Part shown: piece after piece, positions 24,140 to 32,871 of the stretch
Layout of the letters: the number at the start of each line of letters is the position of its first letter
Position numbering within the stretch: position 1 is the stretch's first letter
The notes under the pieces: generated by a model
What the model was told of the DNA's origin: nothing
The model's database searches: none
What the model saw: the letters and a program-made list of their open reading frames with translations, nothing else
From: Thiohalocapsa sp.
Lineage (GTDB): Bacteria > Pseudomonadota > Gammaproteobacteria > Chromatiales > Chromatiaceae
DNA: 37,333 nt
NCBI GenBank assembly: GCA_028277725.1
Contig: JANQFX010000031.1
Coordinates: 1-37,333, forward strand
Reading direction: 5' to 3'
Position numbers and translations under genes: made by a program

Positions 24140-25485
24140 TCCTGTGCCTCTTCCTCGGTCTCAGCCTGGACCGACAGGTCCACTGCGCGGTCGGCCCCGT
24201 CGTCCTGCACCCCGTCCTCGTCCGCCCGGTCGTCGTCGGTCGTGTCTTCAGGGGTCTGGTCCATCGGCTCGGCGGAGGTCTCGTCCGCTTCTGTTTCCGG
24301 CGGCATGTCCGACGCCTCCGACGCCGCTGCGACAATGGACACGACCGACGCCCAGATCGAGGTGTCCTCCACGTCTCCCAGCAAACGCACCTGCTGGTTG
24401 GGGCGCAGGCTCTGCACGCCCGCGGTCACCACCAGCTCGCCCGCTTTCAGCCCATGCCCGACATACACCGCGTCCAGCTCGTAGCCCAGCACATCGATGT
24501 TGCGCAGGTCGACCCGCTGCTCCGCCGGGTCCACCACCCAAACCGCGGGCTGCCCGTCGGCGCGGGTCAGCGCCGCCGCCGGGATGATCAGCCCCTCGGC
24601 GCCGCCGCTCAGCGGCACCGTGCCGATGACCGTGGAGCCGAGCCGGAAGGCCGTTGGCGGGCTCGCGAGCCCCACCCGCACCTCGAAGGTGCGCGTCACC
24701 GGATCCGCCTGCGGCGAGACCTCGCGCACCCGGCCGGTGGCGGAGATGGTCGAGTCCGTGCTGGAGACCACCTCGATCAGGGTGTCCGCCGAAATCGCGT
24801 CCTTCACCCGCGGCGGGAAGTCGAATACTGCATCGCGCCCGCCCTCGCGGGCGAGCTGCACCACCATCTGGCCCGCGCCCAGCACCTCGCCGGGCTCGGC
24901 ACCGCGGGTGGTGACGGTGCCCGAGGCATCCGCCACCAGCTTGGTGAAGGAGAGCTGGTTCTCTGCGGTGCGCAGTTGCGCCTCAGCCGCCTCCAGCTGG
25001 GCCTCGGCGGCGTTGCGGGTCTCCACCGCGCGATCGAACTGCTGGCGGGCGACGAAGCCGCGCGCCAGCATCGGCTCGTAGCGGGCGATGGTATTGCGCG
25101 CCTCCACCAACCGCGCCATGGCCGCCGCCACCTCGGCGCGTGCCGCATCCACGGCGTTGCGCTGGGTCTGGGCATCCAGGCGGGCGACGACCTGTCCGGC
25201 TTGTACCCGATCGCCGACGTTGACACTGCGCTCGATCAGCTGGCCCCCGACCCGGAAGGCCAGATTGATACTGTCCTCGGCCTCGATGCTGCCGGTGAGC
25301 GTCGCCTGCTCGCCGCCACCGGCCTCGCTTACCTCGGCAACCCGCACCGGGCGAATGGGCTCAGGCGCGGTTTCCGCGGCCTGTTCGAGTTCGCAGGCAG
25401 CAAGGGCCAAGGCCGAACAGAGCGCGAGGAGCGGCGAGCGCAGGCGCCCGCCAGGCAGACAACGGGATCGACACCACTGAGCCAT
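24136..25485 (-). CDS. RND periplasmic adaptor lipoprotein (HlyD/MFP family)
   Basis: The 449-residue product starts at ATG 25485, supported by GGAGG five bases upstream; a longer frame to 26178 only crosses the remnant upstream. It has a lipoprotein signal ending LALAACELEQ (lipobox LAAC), a biotinyl-lipoyl-like half (VGDRVQAGQVVARLDAQTQR), a helical hairpin (about 110-190), the second lipoyl half (GAEPGEVLGAGQMVVQL) and a beta-barrel/membrane-proximal region to LRPNQQVRLLG. The last 61 residues form an unusual acidic tail: 25 Asp/Glu and only two basic residues. The adaptor links the RND pump to an outer-membrane channel. Confidence 0.93.
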   Translation of the reverse strand: MAQWCRSRCLPGGRLRSPLLALCSALALAACELEQAAETAPEPIRPVRVAEVSEAGGGEQATLTGSIEAEDSINLAFRVGGQLIERSVNVGDRVQAGQVVARLDAQTQRNAVDAARAEVAAAMARLVEARNTIARYEPMLARGFVARQQFDRAVETRNAAEAQLEAAEAQLRTAENQLSFTKLVADASGTVTTRGAEPGEVLGAGQMVVQLAREGGRDAVFDFPPRVKDAISADTLIEVVSSTDSTISATGRVREVSPQADPVTRTFEVRVGLASPPTAFRLGSTVIGTVPLSGGAEGLIIPAAALTRADGQPAVWVVDPAEQRVDLRNIDVLGYELDAVYVGHGLKAGELVVTAGVQSLRPNQQVRLLGDVEDTSIWASVVSIVAAASEASDMPPETEADETSAEPMDQTPEDTTDDDRADEDGVQDDGADRAVDLSVQAETEEEAQE

Positions 25486-25631
25486 ACGGCCTCCAGGAAC
25501 AAGTGACGGCACCGGACTGGCCGGCGACAATGGAAACAACAACGACATCGGGCAGCCAGGAGGCCCCGCCGACCGGATGGGGCCCCACGGCCACCGCATT
25601 GGGCGTCGGCTGCGAAATGACACATGCGGCA

Positions 25632-26500
25632 TCATGCCAGCGCCGCCCAGCCCAGAGTAAACAGAATCAGTAGCAGAATCGCGCCGGCGGTACGCCATTG
25701 TCGAAGCAACGCCTCGAAACCGCTGATCCCCCGACCGGCTCTGCCCAACCAGCGCTCCGCAGCCGACCGACCTGCCCCCAGCAGCAGGGCGCTGAGCGCC
25801 AACAGCAAGGGCACCAGGAGCCCGAGCGATGGCGCGCGCGATTGCTCCGGCGCCGACGCGACCGATCGACCACTCGGATAAACGCCGATCCCGATCGTCA
25901 GAATGCGTGCTAGGTAGGCTGCACTCAGCAGCCCACCCAGCTCCAGCGCCGGGCGCCACCACCAGGCACTGAGCTCGTTCGCAGCGGCACCTTACAGCGA
26001 CTTCACCAGGTAACCGCCGCTCGGCGGCAGACCCACCAGTGCAAGCCCCGCCAACAGCACGACCAGCAAGGTCAGTGGCATGGCGCGGCCGAAGCCCCCA
26101 GGTCCGCCAGGCGGTCGTGGCCGAAGCTCGCCAGGATGCGCCCGGCCACCAGGAACAACGACGCCTTGGCCAGTGCATGGGAGCAGACCTGCACCAGCGC
26201 CGCCGTCAGCACCAGCATGAGCGCCGCCGGTCCGTCGAGGTAAAGCTCGATGCCCAGGGGCGCGCTCCAGCCGCCCAGGGGATAGACCAGCGGCGCATCG
26301 GCGGCGATCAGGGCGGCGGCACAGGCTAACGCCAGCGCGAGCCCCAAGACGAGGCCCGACAACGCGACCAGCCGTGCGCCGCACGCCCCGAGCAGGGGCG
26401 CGAGCAGCAAGCCGAGTACGGGGAGAGCCAACAACAGAAACAGCAGCTCCGGCGCGCGTGGGCCGGCGAGCCAGGGGTCCAGCACGGCGGGCGGGGTCAC
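25632..26500 (-). pseudogene. MnhD/MrpD-like antiporter subunit, broken
   Basis: From a GTG at 26500 the sequence gives N-terminal helices of a proton-conducting antiporter subunit. It jumps directly from AALMLVLTAAL to VQVCSHALAKASLFLVAG, a motif from a much later helix, so several central helices are deleted. A frameshift follows in a G5 tract (ADLG, then GFGRAMPLTLL), then GLPPSGGYLVKSL and an in-frame TAA at 25992-25994. After that the same frame resumes with SAWWWRPALELGG and a typical C-terminal end to 25632. The GTG overlaps the stop of the preceding remnant. Not functional. Confidence 0.75.
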
Positions 26501-26670
26501 GGACGCCCTGCCCCGCCTTGGTCGCGACGAGGCTGCCCACCTTCTACTGTTGGCGGCTCGACCGGCTCGGACGAGGCCGCGCGTTCAGGATCCCGTGCTG
26601 ACTCCAAATCCGCGATACGGATCAGCAGCGCAACCGCCAACGCGGTCGCCGCAATCGCTCGTCCGCCCCG
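26497..26670 (-). pseudogene. MnhC/NuoK-like C-terminal remnant
   Basis: The frame ending at 26497 contains RAIAATALAVALLIRIADLE and then a polar tail. This resembles the last helix and C-terminus of MnhC/NuoK-type subunits, the gene that normally precedes mnhD. Its stop overlaps the mnhD-like GTG start (GTGA), typical of Mrp operon coupling. The N-terminal two helices, and the mnhG and mnhB genes expected before it, are absent; upstream it runs straight into the mnhF frame. Call made mainly from position and one helix. Confidence 0.45.
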
Positions 26671-26984
26671 GAATCGGTCCGAGTCCTTGCCTCGGGCTCG
26701 ACATCTCCGCTGCGGCCTTGTGGCGCACCGGCGCCGCCGCCGAGCCCCGCGACGAAGGCCACGGCGGCGAAGGCACCGAGTAGGACCAGCACCAACGCGA
26801 GGTCGGTCGCACCAGTGAGGTCGATGGAGCTCCCGAGCAACAGCAAGGCCACGACCCCGCCGGTACCAAGCAACTGCGCGGCCATCATGCGGTCGAGGTC
26901 GCTCGGGCGGCGCAGGATATCGAGCAGCCCGAGCAGCACGGTCAGCAGGATGAAGCCACCTGCGATCAGAAGGAACGCGCTCAC
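26622..26984 (-). CDS. MnhF/MrpF-like cation antiporter subunit with replaced tail
   Basis: The first roughly 85 residues match MrpF: a first helix (SAFLLIAGGFILLTVLLGLL), the conserved PSDLDRMMAAQLLGTGG block with the DR pair, and two more helices. After about residue 95 the sequence (ARTRTDSGADERLRRPRW) is the MnhC remnant read out of frame, so the natural end is lost or replaced. MrpF is an essential small subunit of the multi-component Na+/H+ antiporter. Because the partners are broken, the gene is probably without function. The GTG start overlaps the stop of the mnhE frame. Confidence 0.65.
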   Translation of the reverse strand: MSAFLLIAGGFILLTVLLGLLDILRRPSDLDRMMAAQLLGTGGVVALLLLGSSIDLTGATDLALVLVLLGAFAAVAFVAGLGGGAGAPQGRSGDVEPEARTRTDSGADERLRRPRWRLRC

Positions 26985-27515
26985 GCTGCCGGTCCGACGT
27001 GTCGGACGTGGCGACCCCCAGGACCTTGCGGAATAGGACCTCGTCCCGGGCCAGTTCGGGCGCGGCGTCTTGGGATCGGTCGAGACAGTGGTACAGGAGT
27101 GCGTCGTGGTCGGCCGAACCGACAGCCAGAGTTCCCGGCACTTGGCTGGTCACGGCACCGAACAGGACCCGAACGTCGCCCTCCGGCAACGCCGTCGGCT
27201 GTCTCAGCAGACCGGGCCGTACCGGCAGGCGCGGATCGAAGGCGCGGCGCGCGACGTCGAGACCTGCGCCCAAGGACTGGAAGGAAAAGCGCCACAGAAA
27301 GCGCAGCAAGGCGAATGGGCGGGGTGCGGCGGCAGTAGCCGCAAACTCAACAGCGTCGCGAGCACGGCCGCACCGATGCCGACGACCCAATCGATAGCCC
27401 AGTCGAGGTCGGCCGCGCCGGCCGCGGACTTCTCGGGCTCCAGCAACAGCAGCCAAAAGCCAAACAGCAGCGCGCAGCGCAGCGTGAAGCTGACCAAAGG
27501 GCGCCGCGTCATCAT
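26981..27515 (-). pseudogene. MnhE/MrpE-like subunit, frameshifted
   Basis: From the ATG at 27515 the product begins MMTRRPLVSFTLRCALLFGF and runs through two MrpE-type helices to SLRLLPPHPA. The family sequence then continues in another frame (FALLRFLWRFSFQSLGAGLD, then FGAVTSQVPGTLAVG and ALLYHCLD), and a further frame change near a G5 tract would reach the stop at 26981. VPGTLAV corresponds to the usual TPGTL motif. At least one, probably two, frameshifts. First gene of the decayed Mrp-type operon as seen here. Confidence 0.7.
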
Positions 27516-27614
27516 GTCCCCTGCAGGTCGATGATCATCGCCTGCTCGATCCACAGGTGACCGGCAATCGGTCGTGTGCGGACGTCGCCAGACGATGACC
27601 TGGGGATCTGCGGC

Positions 27615-28205
27615 CTACTCGCCCGGCTCCGGCTCCGGTGTCGCCGTCCGATACAGCAACCACAGGGAGAAGCCGAGCACCACGAGTTCCGCGCTCAGCA
27701 GCACGAGCAGCGTCAGCAGGCTGATGCCGTCGAGCGCAGAGATGGACTGGGTCGGGTTGCTGCCGATTTGCGGGGAGACCATGAGACCGGTCTGCGGGTT
27801 CGCGAGCATCACGAACAAGATGCGGCCAGCGGCACCGAACAACTGCAGCAAGGAAAACAGGATGCCCAGGCCGCCCGCCCAGATGCCGATCCAGACCGTC
27901 TTGAGGACGCCCGGACCTGTGAGCGCCGGGTCTTGTGCACTGATGCGCTGTCCGACGCGGGTATAGCGGAACAACCAGAAGGCCGTGAACAGGGCCACGA
28001 TCAGGCTGCCGTAGGACAGGTAGTTACTAAGATCGATGCCCTTGCGTGCAGCAGACTCCGGCGAGAAACCGACCCACATGTACAGCGCCAACAGCAGTGG
28101 AACGGTCAGCAAGACCAGCTGGATCACGAAGCCGATCCAGCCGAGCTTGGTAAAGGTGGCCCCGAGCTTTTCGGGGTTCTTCGGGGGCCAAGGTGCGACA
28201 GACAT
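27615..28205 (-). CDS. DUF3611 integral membrane protein
   Basis: The 196-residue product has four hydrophobic segments (about 20-45, 60-85, 105-130 and 160-185) and the DUF3611 features ATFTKLGWIGFVIQLVLL near the start, DLSNYLSYGSL and FRYTRVGQRI. The family is known mainly from cyanobacteria, plastids and purple bacteria, and its function is not established. CGGAG precedes the ATG. It is upstream of the decayed antiporter genes on the same strand but reads intact. The 277 bases upstream (28206-28482) show nothing I recognise. Confidence 0.85.
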   Translation of the reverse strand: MSVAPWPPKNPEKLGATFTKLGWIGFVIQLVLLTVPLLLALYMWVGFSPESAARKGIDLSNYLSYGSLIVALFTAFWLFRYTRVGQRISAQDPALTGPGVLKTVWIGIWAGGLGILFSLLQLFGAAGRILFVMLANPQTGLMVSPQIGSNPTQSISALDGISLLTLLVLLSAELVVLGFSLWLLYRTATPEPEPGE

Positions 28206-28482
28206 AACAACGCTCCGGTTTTGGGGTGAGTTTGGCGCAGGTCAGGGCCATCGAACGACGGGGGATATTACCACGGCGGGCGTGTGCGCAAACCCAGGCT
28301 GCAATGCTCGAGTGTGCTTCCTCGCAGGGCCTCCAAGCCGGAGTCCATGGCCTATCCAGAAGGGACGCAGCCGCACACCGGGATGCACGGTCGGTCCAGG
28401 CTCGGGCTTGCGGCCCGCCCGCGCCTTGCTAGGCGTCGGACGCGGGCAACCCGGGCGGCATCGCTATTGCGTGCAGCGGAGC

Positions 28483-29013
28483 TCACCACTCGTAGCCGAG
28501 CTTCAGCCTCAGCGTCTCGTCGGTGGACCTCGCCTCCACGGCGGGGGGATTGTCGTGGTCGATCTCGTACTCGATGCCGCCGACGAATCCGCCGGCGAGC
28601 GGCACCCGGAGGCCGGCCCAGGACACCAGGATGTCCTTGTTCTCGTTGCCGAGCGATGCGAAGCCCATGCCGTGGAGATAGACCTCCAGGCGTTCGCCCA
28701 GCAGGTCCTGCTCCAAGTCCACGAACAGGCCGGGGCCCCAATAGGAGCCGTTGGCATTGCTGTAGTAGTCCTCGTTGACATAGGTCGGGCCGAGTTCGAC
28801 GTTGATCCGGGTTGCGCCGGTGTCGAACCCATAGCCGACGCCGGGTGCCGCGATGGTGCGCAGACGTACATCGGCGAACCGGTCCTTCTTCAAGCGCAGG
28901 TGGGCGGCGCCGTACCAAGGCCTATCGGGGAAGAAGCGCGAGTACCGAGTGTTCAGGTTCCATCTGTTGGTGGACTCGACGCCTCGCGTGGTGTCGTACA
29001 GGTTGATGATCAA
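28483..29013 (-). pseudogene. N-terminally truncated outer-membrane beta-barrel protein (DUF481-like)
   Basis: The 176-residue frame has alternating aromatic/polar strands typical of a small barrel (NRWNLNTRYSRFFPDRP, GVGYGFDTGATRINVELG, GGIEYEIDHDN) and ends LRLKLGYEW with a terminal aromatic. It resembles DUF481/YdiY-like proteins, usually 230-330 residues with a signal peptide. Here no signal peptide, ATG or GTG start is available; the frame opens with TTG at 29013. The 5' part seems lost. Family assignment is tentative. Confidence 0.5.
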
Positions 29014-29134
29014 CCTCGGCCGATACGCTCGTCGCTTGAGCGATTGCCGCCCGGCCCTTGATCAACCAGTTGCATAGCCCGATGTCCGACCTCCAAGACA
29101 TCCTCACAGGTACGAACGCCCCCTCGAACCGTCG

Positions 29135-29266
29135 ATGGGTGATGTCACCATTACCGACGCGGACGGCAACACTGTGTCCGTCGCTAAGACTTGGAGTTTC
29201 AAGAAGCTTGAGAACGGCGACGTCGTGATCGTGCTCCACCACTCCTCTCTGCCCTATGCACCCTAG
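29135..29266 (+). pseudogene. C-terminal fragment of a SnoaL/CaMKII-association-like domain
   Basis: The 43-codon frame ends with VVIVLHHSSLPYAP and a stop. HHSSLPY near the C-terminus after a TITDADGNTVSVAKTWSFKK beta region is characteristic of NTF2-like proteins related to the CaMKII association domain. The N-terminal two-thirds are missing. It is part of a stretch of remnants; between it and the next fragment (29267-29449) I see nothing convincing. Confidence 0.5.
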
Positions 29267-29449
29267 CTTTCGCGAGTCGATTCCTTCCTGGGTGTCACCA
29301 TCGACAACCTGGTGCGCTTCGTCGACGTTGCTCTCGGCACCTTGCTCGCGACGTCGTCCATTGGGGTACAGCACTGGATGCGGATCGACCGCGCGGCGCC
29401 GGCCTCCTTGCCCAACCGGACCTTCGGACCGAAGCCATCAAGGCAATGG

Positions 29450-29738
29450 GCATGCAGACCACCCTCGAGGGCGAGGTCATGGTCGTAAACACCGACACGC
29501 GCATGATGACCATCCGCACAGCGGACGGCAGCTTCGAGGTCCTGCACGTACCACCGGAAGTGACGCGACTCGACTCGTGGGTATCGATCAGGCGGCCGGC
29601 ACGGTCGTGATCCGCGGCGCCCGAGACACGCGGACCTTCGAACTGGAGAACAAGGCGCTCCTGAGCAACCTCAAGGTGGGTGATGGCGTGGTCGTGAACA
29701 TCCGCGACATCATCACCGGGGAGATCATCGTCCGTTAG
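29450..29738 (+). pseudogene. Remnant of a small beta-repeat protein
   Basis: The frame starting MGMQTTLEGEVMVVNTDTR reads to PPEVTRLDSW. A similar unit then continues in another frame (VGIDQAAGTVVIRGARDT, then NLKVGDGVVVNIRDI and a stop at 29736-29738). The two units look like repeats of the same beta-rich module (alternating V/T strands, then L-K-VGD). I infer that an intact protein had more sequence between them and lost it with the frame. I do not recognise the family with certainty; periplasmic OB-like or CusF-like proteins are possible. Confidence 0.4.
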
Positions 29739-30216
29739 ACGAGGGCCGGGTAAACTCTGAACAGGCGCCGCAGGACGCGGCATCCTCCTGGAAGTCCTGC
29801 GTGAACCTGGCGCTTGGCCGATCAGCTTACGCTGCCCATTACCTTCTGGAAAGGGTAGGCGAACTCTCCAACCCCCTGCGCCCTCGCGATCATAAGATTT
29901 TTCCGAACTATTTCGCGCAAAACGACGAATTTACCCACGAGGATAGCATGGTTTAGCCTTGACCACTCGTCGGTTGCTTGCTGTCTCTCGCGCACGGTCC
30001 AGACTCTTCCCTCATCTCGCATAAAGAGCCGCCGCCCTCTTCTCCTGTCTGCGGGAAGTGGGCGTTCCCGCCGGCGAAACCGCTCGATTCCCAGACAGGC
30101 TGGAAAGCCTCTCGCGGCAATCCTCAATCGCTGCACAACGCTCCCGTGGGACATTGGGCTCCAGAGTGCGGATTGGGAAAGACCCCCGTGCTTCCGAAAC
30201 AAGCGGAGAGAATCCG
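29739..30216. other. 478-base intergenic region upstream of the por operon
   Basis: No gene I can support. It contains an AT-richer patch (about 29890-29950) unlike its surroundings, possibly where the por promoter lies, but I could not pick clear -35/-10, -24/-12 or FNR-type boxes. A minus-strand frame ending at 29822 has a plausible-looking end (NHAILVGKFVVLREIVRKNL) but no recognisable family. Confidence 0.4.
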
Positions 30217-30864
30217 ATGGGAGATTCGGCACGAACGACTGTCGTCCTGCCGATACACATCAAGTCTGCAGAATCGGAGGCTTTCTTGGAGCCACATCGA
30301 TACAAAGTAGTTTCAGGGCCGGAAGGGTTCTTGCCGCCGGCCGCCGCATCAATGGGCATCGAGCTGCCCGAGCAGGGTGAAGGCCTGATCGAAGGGGCGC
30401 GTGTCCCGGCCGCAAGCGCGCTGGAAGAGGCGGCGACCAGGCTGGTCAACGCCAACAACCCGACCTTCTTCCCCGGTCCGCTGATCCTCTGGAACTGGAA
30501 GGACGGGATCGCTGAGAAGGCGCAGGCGCTGAAGGATCTGGCCGACACCCTGGGTGCCAAGATCATCCCAATGCCGGATTACCGGCCCAAGTACCCGATG
30601 ATCAACCCGGAGATCGAGGTCAACCCCAACCATCCCAACCTGACCATCTGGCATAACAAGATCGACGTCTGCGTCTTCATCGGGGTGCATTGCCACTATG
30701 CCAACATGGCGTTGAAGATCATTCGCGGCGGCACCGATTGCTGCACCATCGCGCTGTGCGCCGAAGCCGGCCATGAGGACGCGGTCATCTCGCTGCGGGA
30801 TTTCGGCTTGACCGATCTGCAGGCGCTGACGGCTGCGGTCAACCGATTGAAGGCGAGGGGCTGA
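30217..30864 (+). CDS. porE: Epsilon-type subunit of five-subunit pyruvate:ferredoxin oxidoreductase
   Basis: From the ATG at 30217 (MGDSARTTVVLP) the product is 215 residues; GGAGAGA lies before it, and the longer frame from 30058 has no conserved look. The C-terminal half (GPLILWNWKDGI, KIIPMPDYRPKYPMINP, VCVFIGVHCHYANMALKIIR) resembles the CO-dehydrogenase epsilon/beta-like Rossmann domain. From memory, this protein family accompanies the five-subunit POR and OGOR of Hydrogenobacter and relatives. Its exact role is unclear; it may bind nucleotide or stabilise the complex. It is followed after four bases by porA, so it is the first gene of the operon. Confidence 0.7.
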   Translation: MGDSARTTVVLPIHIKSAESEAFLEPHRYKVVSGPEGFLPPAAASMGIELPEQGEGLIEGARVPAASALEEAATRLVNANNPTFFPGPLILWNWKDGIAEKAQALKDLADTLGAKIIPMPDYRPKYPMINPEIEVNPNHPNLTIWHNKIDVCVFIGVHCHYANMALKIIRGGTDCCTIALCAEAGHEDAVISLRDFGLTDLQALTAAVNRLKARG

Positions 30865-30868
30865 GGCG

Positions 30869-32011
30869 ATGCAACAGCAACAAGTCAGAAGCCCCGAATA
30901 CCTGTTCTTCGAGGCGGAAAGGAAGAAGCAGTTCATGAGCGGCAGTGAAGCCCTGCGCGAGGCGATCAGGAAGGCGAATGTGGATATGGCTATCTCCTAT
31001 CCCATTACGCCGCAGTCGGAGAGCATGCACCTGGTCGGCGACCTGTTCGCGGAAGGGTATGTGAAGGAGTATTTCCGCGGAGAGAACGAGTTCGCGGTCA
31101 TGTCCTCGGTAGCCGGCGCGGCCATGGCTGGCGTGCGCGTCTTCACCGCGACCGGCGGCCCCGGCACCATGCGGGCGTTCGAGATGTTCCCGGTCTGGTC
31201 CGGCTCGCGCCTGCCGATCGTCTGTGCCTTCTTGACCAGGGGCATCAACAGTCCCCTGACGATCCAACCAGACACCATCGAGATGGCCTTCCTGCTCGAG
31301 ACCGGCATGCTGATGCTGCACGCGGAGACCGCGCAGGACCTGCACGACATGTTGCTGAAGGCCTTCATCGTCGCCGAAAAGACCGACGTGCATCTGCCGG
31401 TGGGTGTGTTCGCCGACGGCTTCTTCATCACGCACACCAAGGAAATCCTGCACATTCCGGACGCGGACAGCAAGCTGCCGCCCTACGACCCCCAGTGCTC
31501 GCCAGTCCCGCCCATGGACATGGAGAGCGTGCCGGTGCGGCAGATGCGCGACCCCTTCGTGATGAAGAGCAACTTCATCAGCTATGCCGCCCATGCCTCC
31601 TGGCAGCAAGAAATCGAGGCTGCGCAGGAGCGCTCGAGAAAGCATCTGGAGCGCTATCTCGGCGGCCTGTTGGAAACCGAGCACGAGGACGCCGAGGTGC
31701 TACTGATCGCCTCCGGCACCGCCGTGAGCCAGAGCCGCGAGGCGATGCGTCTGTGCCGACAGGAAGGACTCTCGGTCGGACTGGTGAAGCTCAAGGCGAT
31801 CCGCCCCTTCCCGAGCGAGGAGATCAGACGGCTGGCGGCTGGAAAGCGTGCCCTTATCGTGCCCGAGCTCAACCGGGTCGGATGGCTGGCAAAGGAGATC
31901 AAGGCCGCGGTGGACGACCCCCGGCGAGTGATCGGCGCGCCTCGGGTCTTTGGCGGCATGACCATGCCGGCCCATCTCATCGTCGATGAAATCAGGAGGG
32001 TGCTCCAGTGA
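30869..32011 (+). CDS. porA: Pyruvate (2-oxoacid):ferredoxin oxidoreductase alpha subunit
   Basis: The 380-residue product is the alpha (pyrimidine-binding) subunit: MSGSEALREAIRKANVDM, then SYPITPQSESMHLVGDLF, a GENEFAVMSSVAGAAMAGVR block with the conserved Glu, and TGGPGTMRAFEMFPVWSG. A second domain follows from about residue 270 (EVLLIASGTAVSQSREAM). The complex interconverts pyruvate plus CoA with acetyl-CoA, CO2 and reduced ferredoxin. Pyruvate rather than another oxoacid is inferred from the linked pyruvate carboxylase. Its stop overlaps the porB start. Confidence 0.88.
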   Translation: MQQQQVRSPEYLFFEAERKKQFMSGSEALREAIRKANVDMAISYPITPQSESMHLVGDLFAEGYVKEYFRGENEFAVMSSVAGAAMAGVRVFTATGGPGTMRAFEMFPVWSGSRLPIVCAFLTRGINSPLTIQPDTIEMAFLLETGMLMLHAETAQDLHDMLLKAFIVAEKTDVHLPVGVFADGFFITHTKEILHIPDADSKLPPYDPQCSPVPPMDMESVPVRQMRDPFVMKSNFISYAAHASWQQEIEAAQERSRKHLERYLGGLLETEHEDAEVLLIASGTAVSQSREAMRLCRQEGLSVGLVKLKAIRPFPSEEIRRLAAGKRALIVPELNRVGWLAKEIKAAVDDPRRVIGAPRVFGGMTMPAHLIVDEIRRVLQ

Positions 32012-32871
32012 GTGCGCGCATCGTCAGCATCTCGCCCGCGTTCGAGGACGTGATGCCCAATGAATACAAGGAGCTGGTGGAGAACGGCCCTTACGGGAAA
32101 GAGTACAAGGTCACCGACCTCGGCAAGTACAAAGAACTGGTCGAGGAGCATCCTCTGTGCGCCGGCTGCGGGCTGGCGCTATCCCTGCGGCTGGTGCTCG
32201 CCTCCCTGCCGAGCCCGGAAGATACGGTGATCGTGGGCTCCACCGGCTGCAGCGCCCTGGTGTTTCCGCAGGTCGGCCTGCACAACGTCCACTCGCTGTT
32301 CGGCAACCAGAACGCCGTGGCGAGCGGCATCAAGCGCGCGCTGAGCCTGCGTTTTCCGGACCATGTGAAGGACGTGGTCGTCGTCGCCGGCGACGGCGCA
32401 ACGGCTGACATCGGCCTGGACATGGTCATGCAGTCCTGGTTCCGGCGCGAGAAGATCGCGACCATCATGCTCGACAACGAGGCCTACGCCAATACCGGCG
32501 GCCAGGAGAGCGGCATGAGCATGGAAGGGACGGTCATGAACATGGCGCCCAAGGGCAAGGTCTTCCCCAAAGCCGATCTGCCCAAGGTGGCCGAAGCCGC
32601 CGGCTGCGTCTACGTGGCCGCCGCCTCTCCGTCGCGCCCGGGCAAGTTGGGCAAGGTGGTGCGGCGCGCCATCCTGATCGCCCGCGAGGTGGGGCCCACC
32701 TACGTGCAGCTGCTCAGTCCCTGCCCCACCAACTTCAAGACCAAGCCCTCGGACACCCTGGTGTCGATCAAGACCCGGGAAAAGGAGAAGCACTTCAAGC
32801 AGTACGAGTACATCTCCGACGACGCCCAGAGCTACTTGAACGCCCTCGAGGAGGCTGGCAGACATGGCTGA
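32008..32871 (+). CDS. porB: Pyruvate (2-oxoacid):ferredoxin oxidoreductase beta subunit
   Basis: The 287-residue product binds thiamine diphosphate and one [4Fe-4S] cluster. Visible are C51 and C54 (HPLCAGCG), C81 (STGCSA) and C239 (SPCPTNF) as cluster ligands, and the ThDP/Mg motif GDGATADIG (from residue 129) through N157 in DNEAYANTGGQ. A GTG at 32008 overlaps the porA stop (GTGA); an ATG at 32053 (MPNEYKEL) is a possible internal start, since the first 15 residues look unconserved. The length is close to the family norm. It overlaps porG by 8 bases. Confidence 0.88.
   Translation: MSARIVSISPAFEDVMPNEYKELVENGPYGKEYKVTDLGKYKELVEEHPLCAGCGLALSLRLVLASLPSPEDTVIVGSTGCSALVFPQVGLHNVHSLFGNQNAVASGIKRALSLRFPDHVKDVVVVAGDGATADIGLDMVMQSWFRREKIATIMLDNEAYANTGGQESGMSMEGTVMNMAPKGKVFPKADLPKVAEAAGCVYVAAASPSRPGKLGKVVRRAILIAREVGPTYVQLLSPCPTNFKTKPSDTLVSIKTREKEKHFKQYEYISDDAQSYLNALEEAGRHG

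Noticed and set aside
22370..24484. 704-codon plus-strand frame
   Set aside because: Shadow of the RND and adaptor genes, composed of His/Gln/Arg/Gly-rich sequence with no domain pattern.
29822..30232. 136-codon minus-strand frame with protein-like C-terminus
   Set aside because: N-terminal half is Arg-rich noise and I recognise no family; noted in the gap entry but not called a gene.
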